From positions 1-64,000 of the forward strand of contig CAJOFY010000010.1 of NCBI GenBank assembly GCA_905233945.1: 64,000 nt of DNA, read 5' to 3'. Origin of the DNA: an uncultured bacterium. Its GTDB lineage: Bacteria; UBP6; UBA1177. The notes beneath the pieces are model-generated. The model did no database searches, was not told where the DNA came from, and saw nothing but the letters and a program-made list of their open reading frames with translations. The position numbers and the translations under genes were made by a program. Below are positions 17,217 to 25,813 of this stretch, piece after piece. Within the stretch, counting starts at the first letter, position 1; every line of letters begins with the position of its first letter.

Positions 17217-18752
17217 TTACTCCGCGTTCCTCACACAACGTACAGAGTTGTTTATAGTCGTATAGAAGTCGATCTTATCTAAGATGCTCAAGCCCAAGTC
17301 GAATTGCACAACCCACGCGAAGCTGGTATCGTAGACGTAGGTAGAGGAAGACCAGAAATCGCCAGTCTGCATATCCGGGGAATATGAAGTTTCATAGTTT
17401 ATCAAAGATGCCAGTTCATTCTTGTTAGGAAGTCTCCAGTCACTATAACCAGCGTACGTTGAATTTTCACAGTGTGTGAGTTCACTATCCCACGACAGCG
17501 TGCTTGTCGAAGAATATTCTTTCTGCCACATAAGACCGGTTCTCAAGTCAGTGACTGTTTTGCCATCCGACGATGTCGTAAAATCACTAGATACGGCTGG
17601 TTCATCTCTTCTCCGCTCACACAAAGAACATTGAGAGTGTTGGTTTTTGAGAAATAACTGTCATTATAACCGTAATAAAATCCGGCAGCCGGATAAAACA
17701 CATAAGCATAGCTTGTGTTGCCTTTGACTTCGTTGTTTGTCCACAATTTTGTGCTGTCTTCTGTCGGCATTCCGGTGAAATTCGAGTTTATTGCTGGATT
17801 ATTTTTGCTGTTGTCAACAATTGTCAGGAACTCAAGCGGATTCGGAACACGCCAGTTGCTCTTGCCGCCGTAATTCGAGCTGTTGAGCTCGTTGCAGTGC
17901 GTGTTTCTGTCTGCCCAGGTATAGGTGCTTGACGAAGGCGATTTTTCCCAGGTGAGACCAGTGTTGTTGTCTATAACTACATTTGAGGATGACGAGAAAC
18001 TCTGCGGCGTGCATTTGCCAAGGCTCGCATAATATGCATCCTGACCGAAATAAATATTACTTTCGGAAGTAGGGCAGGTGATAACTGCATTTGACGAAGA
18101 TGTCTTGTAGCATTTATCTTGCCCCGTGCAGATGTTGCCGAGAGTAAGACGGCGTTTGTCTCTGCAGCCTTTCTCTACTCCCCACCAGTAATAATTCTCT
18201 TCGCATTCGCAGGCATATTGAGTTTCAGTTACCGGGTTGCATATTCCGGTTGAATTCGGAATATTACACGGGTTATTCAGGCATAGATTCTTCATGCATT
18301 TCTTTGAAGGTGGATCCCAAACATAGTTATTTTCGCATTCGCAGGTATATCTATCCCAGCTGTTTCCAATGCAGGTTCCGGTTTCACCGATACTGTTGCA
18401 CGGATTAGGATCGCACGGAGTCTGTGGATAATCGTTGTCCGGTTCAGTGTCGCCATTGTCGGGTGCTGTATCGCCGCCGTCAGGTGTCGAATCACCGTAG
18501 TCGGATGTTGTGTCGGTGTCATCTGGCTGTTCTGGCGTAGAATTGCCGTTGTCGGGCTGTTCAGGTGTCGTATCGGGATTTTCATGTCCGGAGTCTGACG
18601 GTTCTGAATCATCAGGCACGCTGTCTGCCGTATCTTCGTCAGTCACGGTTTAGCCAGTGTCGGTTGTGTCACCGGTTTTAGAGCCTCCGCCGCAAGAAAT
18701 CATCAAAAACATTGCCGCAAGAACGGCAAAAACAATAAAGAATTTTTTCATA
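17217..18752 (-). pseudogene. EGF-like/DUF1566 lipoprotein, degraded
   Basis: The start at 18752 follows GGAGG and gives a signal peptide with lipobox (MISC, then GGGS). An in-frame TAA at 18652-18650 interrupts the acidic Thr/Pro/Asp linker after about 33 codons. The reading frame continues (GTG at 18646) through heptad-like repeats (DGGDTAPDNGD) and two EGF-like Cys modules (CDPNPCNS..., CLNNPCNI...). A first DUF1566 (Fib-succ-major-like) domain with NTGLTWEK and NWRVPNPLEF follows. A frameshift near 17600 then separates a second DUF1566 domain (RTGLMWQKE, DWRLPNKNELASL) that ends at 17217. It is the only large minus-strand gene inside the array. Confidence 0.85.
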
Positions 18753-18961
18753 CTAAACCTCCAAAATTAAAAAAATCATCAAAATTATTGAAATTTTTTG
18801 CAGAAAAAGCTTGACTGTAATTATAGCTGGGACACGCTTTTTTTATAGTTGCGTTGCGTTTTGCCTCGGAATCACAAAAACCGGAAAAGTTTAGGGAAAT
18901 TGAGTTGAAAGGCAAGTTTTTGTGCGGGCGGCTACCCGCGCTCCGGCATGAAATATACCGG

Positions 18962-18989
18962 TTGAAAACATTTGATTTTATGATATAAT
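18962..18989 (+). promoter_or_regulatory. Predicted promoter of toxin-antitoxin pair
   Basis: TTGAAA (18962-18967), a 16-bp spacer, TATAAT (18984-18989). It lies 26 bases before the TTG start at 19016. Confidence 0.55.
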
Positions 18990-19015
18990 TAGTGGCTTTT
19001 GCAGGAGGTGCAAAA

Positions 19016-19342
19016 TTGAAACTGTACACCATTGAGGATTTCAGGAAAATCAACAAGTTAGAAAATATCGTTATTTCTTTGCACGGACAACTCAGGCTCA
19101 TAGAACGCAATATTTCTGTCGAAGATGTTATGAATGCGATTGATAACGGAGATATTATCGAACAATATCCTGAGGATTTTCCTTTTCCGAGCTGCCTGAT
19201 ATTGGGACTTACAATAAAAGGGCAATATATTCACGTTGTTGTAAGTATGAACGAAACAAAAATTTATCTGATTACAGCTTATGTTCCGGATCCTGCGAAA
19301 TGGGAATCTGACTTAAAAACACATAAGGAGGCAAAAAAATGA
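19016..19342 (+). CDS. DUF4258 family toxin-like protein
   Basis: The 108-residue product matches DUF4258: LHGQLRLIERNISVEDVMNA, then GDIIEQYPEDFPFPSCLILG, HVVVS and LITAYVPDPAKW. Members usually pair with a YgiT/MqsA-type zinc protein, as here, and are thought to be RNase-like or MqsR-related toxins. The TTG start at 19016 is chosen because AGGAGG precedes it at good spacing; a GTG at 18992 lies within the leader. The gene overlaps its partner by four bases. Confidence 0.8.
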   Translation: MKLYTIEDFRKINKLENIVISLHGQLRLIERNISVEDVMNAIDNGDIIEQYPEDFPFPSCLILGLTIKGQYIHVVVSMNETKIYLITAYVPDPAKWESDLKTHKEAKK

Positions 19343-19566
19343 AATGCATTCGCTGCGCAAACGACACTTACAAAAGCACGACAACGGAAGCTGTTGAACT
19401 TGGTTCCGGTGTTCTCGTCATCCGTAACATCCCGTGCTACAAATGTACTGTATGTGACGAGATTCATTTCACAGGTGATGTTGTAAAACGGCTTGAAGAG
19501 ATTATTTCCTATGCAAAACAGCATATTCAGGAACTTTCTGTTGTAAACTTCGAAAACGCTGCTTAA
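19339..19566 (+). CDS. YgiT-type zinc-finger antitoxin-like protein
   Basis: This 75-residue protein has two CxxC pairs (MKCIRCAN and CYKCTVCDEIHF), the YgiT/MqsA N-terminal zinc module. It has only a short tail after it, so it probably lacks the HTH domain of full-length MqsA. The start overlaps the toxin stop in an ATGA. It ends 11 bases before repeat copy C. Role as the cognate antitoxin is inferred from pairing. Confidence 0.8.
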   Translation: MKCIRCANDTYKSTTTEAVELGSGVLVIRNIPCYKCTVCDEIHFTGDVVKRLEEIISYAKQHIQELSVVNFENAA

Positions 19567-19577
19567 AATTCGGCAGT

Positions 19578-19688
19578 TTATTTTCCTTTTCCGATTATCT
19601 CACTCACTCTGTTCACGAAAACTTCGGGGCAGACGAATTCGGATTCCATTTTCGAGATGTTGAAAGCCGGTTTAATCTTTGTATTTAC
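19578..19688 (-). repeat. Thioesterase-tail repeat, copy C
   Basis: The minus strand encodes AFNISKMESEFVCPEVFVN, then RVSEIIGKGK and stop (19578-19668), matching the thioesterase tail. Beyond that it shares about 20 further bases (GGTTTAATCTTTGTATTTAC on the plus strand) only with copy D, not with the resident gene. Confidence 0.85.
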
Positions 19689-19799
19689 AGTATATGATTT
19701 TGAATCAAAAAACAGGAACCGACTAAAATAAATAAAAATCGTTGCTTTTGCAATATGAAAGCATAATATTTCACGCAATTTTTATTCCGGAGGTAATCA

Positions 19800-22706
19800 A
19801 TGAGCACTTTGCGCTGTAAAACAATGACTATGGAAGAGCGGAAAGCGCTTCTCTCAAAACTTGCGGAGCAGTTCCGCGAACACGAAAACTTCTACATGAG
19901 CGGTGATTTTGTTGAGAGCGAATGCCGCTCGAAATTCATAGATCCGCTGCTTGAATGTCTTGCATGGGATGTGAAAAACGAGAAAGGGGCGCGTTATGAC
20001 AGGACAGAGGTGATTACTGAAGACCGTGTTGTGATTGCAGGTCAGGTGAAGCATCCCGACTACACGCTCTGTTACGGCGGCGAGCGGAAAATCTATGTCG
20101 AGGCGAAGCAGCCGAGTGTTAATCTGAAGACGAATCCAGAACCTGCGCTTCAGGTGCGCAGATATGCCTATTCAAGCAGAATGCCGATTGCGATTCTCAC
20201 CGATTTCCAGGAGTTCGCAATCTATGATACCCGCATAAAACCCAAGCCCAACGACTCTGCGGCGGTTGCAAGAATCGACTATATGACTTATCAGCAGTAT
20301 CTTGACCATTTCGACGATCTTTTCAACAGAATTTCGTGGAATGCCGTCGATCTCGGTAAATTCGACACTTATTGGGAAACTTCGCGGGACAAAAAGGGGA
20401 CGGCGACTGTTGACAACGATATCCTTGCGATGATTGAAAAGTGGAGAATCATTCTTGCGGAGGACATTGCGCGGCGCGGCGGTGAAATTGACGAGTTCAA
20501 TCTGACGGGTGCTGTGCAGAAAATCATCGACCGTATCCTGTTCCTGCGAATCTGCGAGGATAAGATGATCGAGCCGAGAAACTCCCTGAAAAATATTGTC
20601 GAAAAGAAGCAGAATATTTATGAAAAACTGAAAAAGCTCTTTTCGGCTGCCAACGATAAGTTCAATGCCGGTCTTTTCGCGACCGACAAATGGCTCGATT
20701 CGCTTGAAATTCAGGATAAAACGCTTTCAACAATAATCAAAGAGCTTTATTTCCCGGTATGCCAGTATGAGTTTTCAGTAATTCCGGTCGAGATTCTGGG
20801 TTCGATTTACGAGCGTTTTCTGGGGAAAATAATCCGCTTTACCAGAAAGACAAAAAGCGGGCACAGCCTTGAAATAATCGAGAAACCGGAAGTTCAGAAG
20901 GCGGGCGGAGTTTACTATACGCCTGATTATATTGTGAAATACATCGTGAAAGAGACAATCGGCAGAAAAATTGAGGGAAAAAAGCCGGAAGTTGTGGCAA
21001 AAATGCGTTTCCTTGACCCTGCCTGCGGGAGCGGCAGCTTTCTTGTCGGCGCGTATCAGTATCTTCTGGACTGGCATTTGGACTGGTATCTTAATAAAAA
21101 TGTGAAAAAAGCCGAAAAACAGGGCAAAATATACAAGGATGCCGACACAAAGGAATACAAACTTTCGATTGAGGAAAAACGGGCGATTCTGCTGAACAAC
21201 ATTTACGGAGTTGACATCGATTCGCAGGCGGTCGAAGTGACGAAACTTTCGCTTTTCCTGAAACTTCTCGAAAATGAAGGAAAATCACTTTCTCCTGAAG
21301 GACAGATGAACATGTTCCGTGCCAGCGATCTCCGGGCGAAAATCCTCCCGAGCCTGAATGACAACATCAAATGCGGAAATTCGCTTATCGGAAGCGACTT
21401 TTACAACGACAGGAACCTGCTTCTTTTTGACATGAAGGAGCAGCGTAAAGTCAATGCTTTCGACTGGGAAAAGGAGTTTGATCTCAACGGTTTTGACTGC
21501 GTTATCGGAAATCCGCCGTATGGCGCGTATTTTTCGCAAGATGAAGAGAGCTATTTGCGTAAAAAATATCCGAATCAATCTTATCAGCTGGATTCTTATC
21601 TGATCTTTACAGAAAAAGTGGAACAGTTGGTAAAGGAAAACGGTTTGGTCGGTTTTATTATGCCCAACACATGGCTTTCGACTATTTTTGCAGGCAATAT
21701 GAGAAAATATATTTTCGGGACATACATTGTCAGGAACATAAATCACTATTCGTTTTTCGTTTTTAAGGATGCTACTGTCGAAACAGATGTCTACATTTTT
21801 GAAAAAAGTGCAGGGAAAACCGCTGACAATAACGTTGAACTTGCAATCATAGGTTCTTCAGGCATTTTCCAAGCCTATAGTATTCCTCAAAAATCGCTGA
21901 TTGAAAAAGAAGGTGTTCCGATTAACATATACGAATATAAAAACGGTAGCAGTATAAAAGAAAAACTGGCGGATTTTGATAAACTTGGAGACTTGGTTCA
22001 AGTTATTCAGGGAACAAAACCGTTCCAAAAAGGAAAAGGAAATCCTCCGCAGACAGAAAAAATTTTGGAAGAAAAGCCGTTTGTCAAAGAGTTCAAACAA
22101 GACGATACGTTTTTACCTTGTCTTAGGGGAAATCTGATTCATAGATATTCAATTTTCTGGAATGAAAATTACTACATAAGTTATGGTGATTGGCTGGCTG
22201 AGCCGCGATATTCCGCGCATTTTGATTGTCCGGAAAAGCTGCTTGTCCGTCAAACAGGTGATTCCATTATTGCGACATACGATAATCAGCAGTTCATAGC
22301 TCGAGACAATCTTTATGTTATTCGTGACGACAAGAAAAAAATAAATTTAAAATTTCTGCTTTGTATTTTGAATTCTTCGTTTATAACTTGGTATTACAGG
22401 ACTTACATAAATCCGGAAGAAGGAAAAGTTCTGGCGCAAGTCAAAAGAACTCATCTGCTTCAACTTCCGATTCCAAATATTGCTCGCAAAGAACAGCAGA
22501 AACTTGCTGATCTTGCCGAGACAATGATTAAGACGAAAAGATGTTTCGCTCTCGCTCAACATGACGAATCTGGCAAACCGATGTCCGAAGCGGACAAAAA
22601 ACTGCTTGAGCAGCGTATCGCGCTGATTGATTCCCAAATAAATGCAGCCGTGTATAAACTTTACGGACTGACCGAGACTGAAATCAAAGTGGTGGAAGGG
22701 AAATAG
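19800..22706 (+). CDS. Type IIG-like restriction-modification enzyme (Eco57I-like)
   Basis: This single 968-residue protein should both cut DNA and methylate adenine. The N-terminal domain has a PD-(D/E)xK-like core (HPDYTL at about 85, YVEAKQPS at about 100). The N6-adenine methyltransferase domain has motif I LDPACGSGSF (about 405) and motif IV NPPY (about 570), followed by a TaqI-like target recognition region. Start ATG follows CGGAGG. The C-terminus contains a peculiar in-frame insert encoding RCFALAQHDESG, which matches a known type of dispersed intergenic repeat, so specificity or stability there may have changed. It ends 5 bases before repeat copy D. Confidence 0.88.
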   Translation: MSTLRCKTMTMEERKALLSKLAEQFREHENFYMSGDFVESECRSKFIDPLLECLAWDVKNEKGARYDRTEVITEDRVVIAGQVKHPDYTLCYGGERKIYVEAKQPSVNLKTNPEPALQVRRYAYSSRMPIAILTDFQEFAIYDTRIKPKPNDSAAVARIDYMTYQQYLDHFDDLFNRISWNAVDLGKFDTYWETSRDKKGTATVDNDILAMIEKWRIILAEDIARRGGEIDEFNLTGAVQKIIDRILFLRICEDKMIEPRNSLKNIVEKKQNIYEKLKKLFSAANDKFNAGLFATDKWLDSLEIQDKTLSTIIKELYFPVCQYEFSVIPVEILGSIYERFLGKIIRFTRKTKSGHSLEIIEKPEVQKAGGVYYTPDYIVKYIVKETIGRKIEGKKPEVVAKMRFLDPACGSGSFLVGAYQYLLDWHLDWYLNKNVKKAEKQGKIYKDADTKEYKLSIEEKRAILLNNIYGVDIDSQAVEVTKLSLFLKLLENEGKSLSPEGQMNMFRASDLRAKILPSLNDNIKCGNSLIGSDFYNDRNLLLFDMKEQRKVNAFDWEKEFDLNGFDCVIGNPPYGAYFSQDEESYLRKKYPNQSYQLDSYLIFTEKVEQLVKENGLVGFIMPNTWLSTIFAGNMRKYIFGTYIVRNINHYSFFVFKDATVETDVYIFEKSAGKTADNNVELAIIGSSGIFQAYSIPQKSLIEKEGVPINIYEYKNGSSIKEKLADFDKLGDLVQVIQGTKPFQKGKGNPPQTEKILEEKPFVKEFKQDDTFLPCLRGNLIHRYSIFWNENYYISYGDWLAEPRYSAHFDCPEKLLVRQTGDSIIATYDNQQFIARDNLYVIRDDKKKINLKFLLCILNSSFITWYYRTYINPEEGKVLAQVKRTHLLQLPIPNIARKEQQKLADLAETMIKTKRCFALAQHDESGKPMSEADKKLLEQRIALIDSQINAAVYKLYGLTETEIKVVEGK

Positions 22707-22711
22707 GAGTT

Positions 22712-22822
22712 TTATTTTCCTTTTCCGATTATCTAATTAACTCTGTTCACAAAAACTTCGGGACAGACAAATTCAGACTCCATTTTCGAGATGTTGAAAG
22801 CCGGTTTAATCTCTGTATTTAC
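22712..22822 (-). repeat. Thioesterase-tail repeat, copy D
   Basis: It matches copy C in extent, including the extra GGTTTAATCTCTGTATTTAC tail. On the minus strand an internal TAG interrupts the thioesterase tail (RVN, stop, IIGKGK), so this copy is not under coding selection. Confidence 0.85.
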
Positions 22823-22997
22823 TGAGATCAATCACTTCTGAAATATAGACGAACTTTATGTCCTTTGTTCCGTGGTCGCAGACGACAACAGTTTTTTGAT
22901 TGGGTGAAATGTAACAATCATATTTTGGTGGATAATTTTCAAGAAACCACTTCAAAGTCGCTTTATGGCAGTACCAAAGGCAGCCCGCGTTCGTGTG
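22806..22997 (-). pseudogene. C-terminal remnant of an unrecognised gene
   Basis: The minus strand carries 63 open codons with protein-like composition (CLWYCHKATLKWFLENYPP, then KTVVVCDHGTKDIKFVYI and a terminal SKYRD) ending at TAA 22808-22806, directly abutting the thioesterase tail. No start codon with a ribosome-binding site is visible and a TAG lies at 23000. Copy C keeps only the matching last few codons (KYKD, stop). The rest of 22823-23186 has nothing else but the ATPase promoter. Confidence 0.45.
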
Positions 22998-23035
22998 CTA
23001 CTCTAAGATTAAATTAAGATATTTTGAAAAATAAT

Positions 23036-23064
23036 TTGATATTTCTAAAATTAATGATTATACT
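23036..23064 (+). promoter_or_regulatory. Predicted ATPase promoter and leader
   Basis: TTGATA (23036-23041), a 17-bp spacer, TATACT (23059-23064). The leader before the ATG at 23187 contains small inverted repeats (GGTTGATAACC near 23098 and GTGGCTAACCAC near 23159) that could be operator sites. Confidence 0.4.
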
Positions 23065-23186
23065 GCTTTTGTTAGTGAGTCTTGTTGGAATTTAGAGGTT
23101 GATAACCACCTAAACTTGCATTATGAAAAATAAATGTTATTTTACGGTGCAAAATCTGTGGCTAACCACAAAAAAGGAGCCCCAAA

Positions 23187-24437
23187 ATGATAATTAAGCG
23201 CGATAGATATCTCAAACAGTTGACGGTGGCAATGGGTAACGGAATGGTTAAAATTGTCACCGGTATCCGGCGGTCAGGAAAATCATTTCTGTTGATGACT
23301 TTGTTTCATCAGTATCTTACAGGTCAGGGAGTTCCTGAAAATCACATTATTGAAATATCTCTGGATAACCGCAAAAACAAACGGTTGCGCAATCCTGACG
23401 CTCTTTTGAAATATATCGACAGCAGAGTGCTGCCTGACGGAGAGACGCACTATGTGATTCTTGACGAAGTACAGCTGGTGGATGACTTTGTGGAAGTGCT
23501 TCTGAGTCTTATGCAGGATAAAAGACTGGATGTCTATGTTTCAGGGTCGAACTCAAAATTTTTATCAAAAGATGTCGTTACCGAATTCCGCGGCAGGGGT
23601 GACGAGATTCACTTGTATCCGCTTTCTTTCAGCGAGTATTATGCCGCAGTCGGCGGTGACAAGCACGATGCCTGGAACGATTACTACACTTACGGCGGTC
23701 TCCCTCAAGTTCTGCAGTTTGAAAGCGAGGAAAAGAAGAGCAAATATCTGGCAGATCTTTACGAACTCACCTATTTAAAGGACATAATTGAGCGTAATCA
23801 CCTTAGAAATGTTGATGGTTTGCGTACATTGATCCGCGTTCTGGCCTCAAACATCGGTGCGCCGACAAACCCTAAAAGAATAAGTGACACTTTCCAAACC
23901 GTTGAAAACATAGCTATGAAAGCCGGTACAATCCGCGATTATCTTTCATATCTTCAGGATGCTTTTCTTATAGAGGAGGCATTGCGTTACGATGTCAAAG
24001 GACGGAAATATATCGGCACAGAAACAAAGTATTACTTCTCCGATGTGGGAATTCGTGCGGCTATTCTGAATCTTAGGCAGCAGGAGGAGACGCACATAAT
24101 GGAAAATATTATCTACAACGAACTTCGTATGCGTGGTTACAGTGTTGATGTCGGGATGGTTGAAACATGGACAACTAGTGCCGGCAACAAGACAGCCCGC
24201 CTGCCGCTGGAGATTGATTTTGTAGTCAATAAAGGGGCTGAACGCATTTATATTCAGTCTGTGTACCAGATGCCGACAGGCGAAAAAGAAGCGCAGGAGA
24301 AACGTTCTTTGCTGAACACAAATGACAACTTCCGCAAAATAATTATTGTCGGTGACGACATCAAACGCAAAACAGATGAACAGGGTATAATAACAATCGG
24401 TTTGTTGGATTTTCTGTTAAATCCAGACAGTATTTAA
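23187..24437 (+). CDS. AAA_14/DUF4143 ATPase, intact
   Basis: The 416-residue protein has an N-terminal AAA domain with P-loop GIRRSGKSFLL, Walker B-like YVILDEVQ and the block VSGSNSKFLSKDVVTEFRGR, followed by the DUF4143 C-terminal domain (LPLEIDFVVNKG, nuclease-like Asp/Glu pattern). GGAG precedes the start. It is the intact relative of the broken copy at 15501-16783. Molecular function is not established for the family. Its stop is only 2 bases from the end of the thioesterase gene, which is transcribed toward it. Confidence 0.88.
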   Translation: MIIKRDRYLKQLTVAMGNGMVKIVTGIRRSGKSFLLMTLFHQYLTGQGVPENHIIEISLDNRKNKRLRNPDALLKYIDSRVLPDGETHYVILDEVQLVDDFVEVLLSLMQDKRLDVYVSGSNSKFLSKDVVTEFRGRGDEIHLYPLSFSEYYAAVGGDKHDAWNDYYTYGGLPQVLQFESEEKKSKYLADLYELTYLKDIIERNHLRNVDGLRTLIRVLASNIGAPTNPKRISDTFQTVENIAMKAGTIRDYLSYLQDAFLIEEALRYDVKGRKYIGTETKYYFSDVGIRAAILNLRQQEETHIMENIIYNELRMRGYSVDVGMVETWTTSAGNKTARLPLEIDFVVNKGAERIYIQSVYQMPTGEKEAQEKRSLLNTNDNFRKIIIVGDDIKRKTDEQGIITIGLLDFLLNPDSI

Positions 24438-24439
24438 AA

Positions 24440-24846
24440 TTATTTCCCTTTTCCGATCATCTCATTGACTCTCTTCACGAAAACTTCAGGGCAGACGAAT
24501 TCAGACTCCATTTTCGAGATGTTGAAAGCCATCTGGGTGCTTTCGGCTCTTGTGGTCAACTCTCCTTTTTCATTGAAGATTTCGTATCTTCGAGGAGGCT
24601 TGAGACGATTTTCGCGTTTTCGCCGAAGTAGAGCGGTCTGACGTATTTGATTTTGATGTCGGTGACGGGGAAAGCGTAGCCCGATTTCACCATTTCGGTG
24701 TAGTTGTAGCCGATTTTGTCGAGCAGTGCGCATCGTCCGATCTCCATGTATTTCACGTAGTTGCCGTGCCAGACTACGTTCATCGGGTCGAGGTCGAAAA
24801 AGGCGACTTTGAATTCAGTTGTTTCCGAGCAGTAAACGTTAACCAT
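24440..24846 (-). pseudogene. Hot-dog acyl-CoA/ACP thioesterase (ApeK-like), frameshifted
   Basis: The start at 24846 follows GGAGG and overlaps the acyltransferase stop. The N-terminal part reads as a YbgC/4HBT-type thioesterase (FFDLDPMNVVWHGNYVKYME, with the conserved Asp). After SSLLE near 24586 that frame runs to a stop at 24556. The family-typical C-terminus (RYEIFNEKGEL, TTRAESTQMAFN, to IGKGK) continues in another frame to 24440. About 16-22 bases appear to be missing at the join. Repeat copy B carries the same break, so it is unlikely to be a sequencing error. It is the last gene of the Ape-like operon, and its 3' end is the sequence repeated through the array. Confidence 0.8.
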
Positions 24847-25813
24847 TTTCACCTCCGTTTTTTTGCCAGAAATCAAAGAAATTATACCACTGGTTCGGGT
24901 ATTTTATGCAGTATTTTTCAAGAGTTGCAGCGTATTCGCCGCAGAGTTCAACGATTCTTTTTTTGGTTTCGGCTCTACCGCAGTTAAAATCGGTTTTCGC
25001 TTTCTCGACAAACATGTTGTTCCTGGGAAAGAGAGCCGCGCTTTTTGTGCGAAGGCCGAAAACGAAATATACAGGAGCTTTGAGAAGCGAGGCGATAAGG
25101 AATACTCCGTAGGGAAATTCGGCCGTTCTCCCTAAAAATTCGCGCTCTATGAAGCGTTTTCCGCTGTGTGCCGAGGTTCTGTCGCCCGTGATCACGACAA
25201 GTCCGCCGTTTTCAACTTCGTTCTGAAGCGCGAAAATCGTTTCAGGGCCTATCGAATCTGGGTCGATGACGTTTGTAACGACTTCGGGGTTTATCTCTTT
25301 CAAAGTGTTGTTGAACTGACTGGTGACTTTCATCGACATGATCGTCGTGACGCTGATTTTTTTGGAAACTCCGGTCTCGCAGAAACTTGAGAGGCTTCGC
25401 ATGAGCTCGATGTTTCCGAGGTGAGAGCCGATTAAATAGGCTCCTTTGCCGCTTTCAAGAAGCGAGATCAGATCCTGCAGGTCGTCATCGTGTTTTATCA
25501 GGTTTTTGTATTTGGTTTTTCCAAGCCATCCTTCCATTTTCTCCACGACTGAAAGGGCGAACGAAAGAATCGTGAGATAAGAATTTATTTTTTTCGGAGT
25601 TTCGCCGTTTGTGTAAAGCTGCATCTGTTTTTGGAAATTTTCTACATGCTTTCTTGCACTTTTTGCGCAGAGAAAAAAGAAAAAACTTACTGGAAATACG
25701 ATAAGATGAACTAAAAATGCTGGGAGAAACTTTATCAGAAGCAGCGTGAATTTAAGCGGTCTGCTGGTGGAAACAACTTCCTGACTGTCACTCCAGTGCC
25801 CGTTTCCGCTCAT
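24839..25813 (-). CDS. Lipid A-type (LpxL/HtrB-like) acyltransferase
   Basis: The 324-residue protein transfers an acyl chain at the inner membrane. One N-terminal hydrophobic segment (about 23-50) anchors it. The acyltransferase motif HLGNIE fits the HxxxxD/E catalytic pattern, followed by the GGLVVITGDRTS block. In aryl-polyene clusters such an enzyme moves the polyene acyl group onto a membrane carrier. It overlaps both neighbours in the operon by a few bases. Confidence 0.85.
   Translation of the reverse strand: MSGNGHWSDSQEVVSTSRPLKFTLLLIKFLPAFLVHLIVFPVSFFFFLCAKSARKHVENFQKQMQLYTNGETPKKINSYLTILSFALSVVEKMEGWLGKTKYKNLIKHDDDLQDLISLLESGKGAYLIGSHLGNIELMRSLSSFCETGVSKKISVTTIMSMKVTSQFNNTLKEINPEVVTNVIDPDSIGPETIFALQNEVENGGLVVITGDRTSAHSGKRFIEREFLGRTAEFPYGVFLIASLLKAPVYFVFGLRTKSAALFPRNNMFVEKAKTDFNCGRAETKKRIVELCGEYAATLEKYCIKYPNQWYNFFDFWQKNGGENG

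Noticed and set aside
16825-17265. Plus-strand frames over repeat copy B
   Set aside because: They are reverse readings of the thioesterase-tail repeat and adjoining spacer.
13539-24440. Integron interpretation of the array
   Set aside because: No IntI-type integrase and the repeats are gene-tail sequence rather than folded attC palindromes; kept as an alternative to test only.
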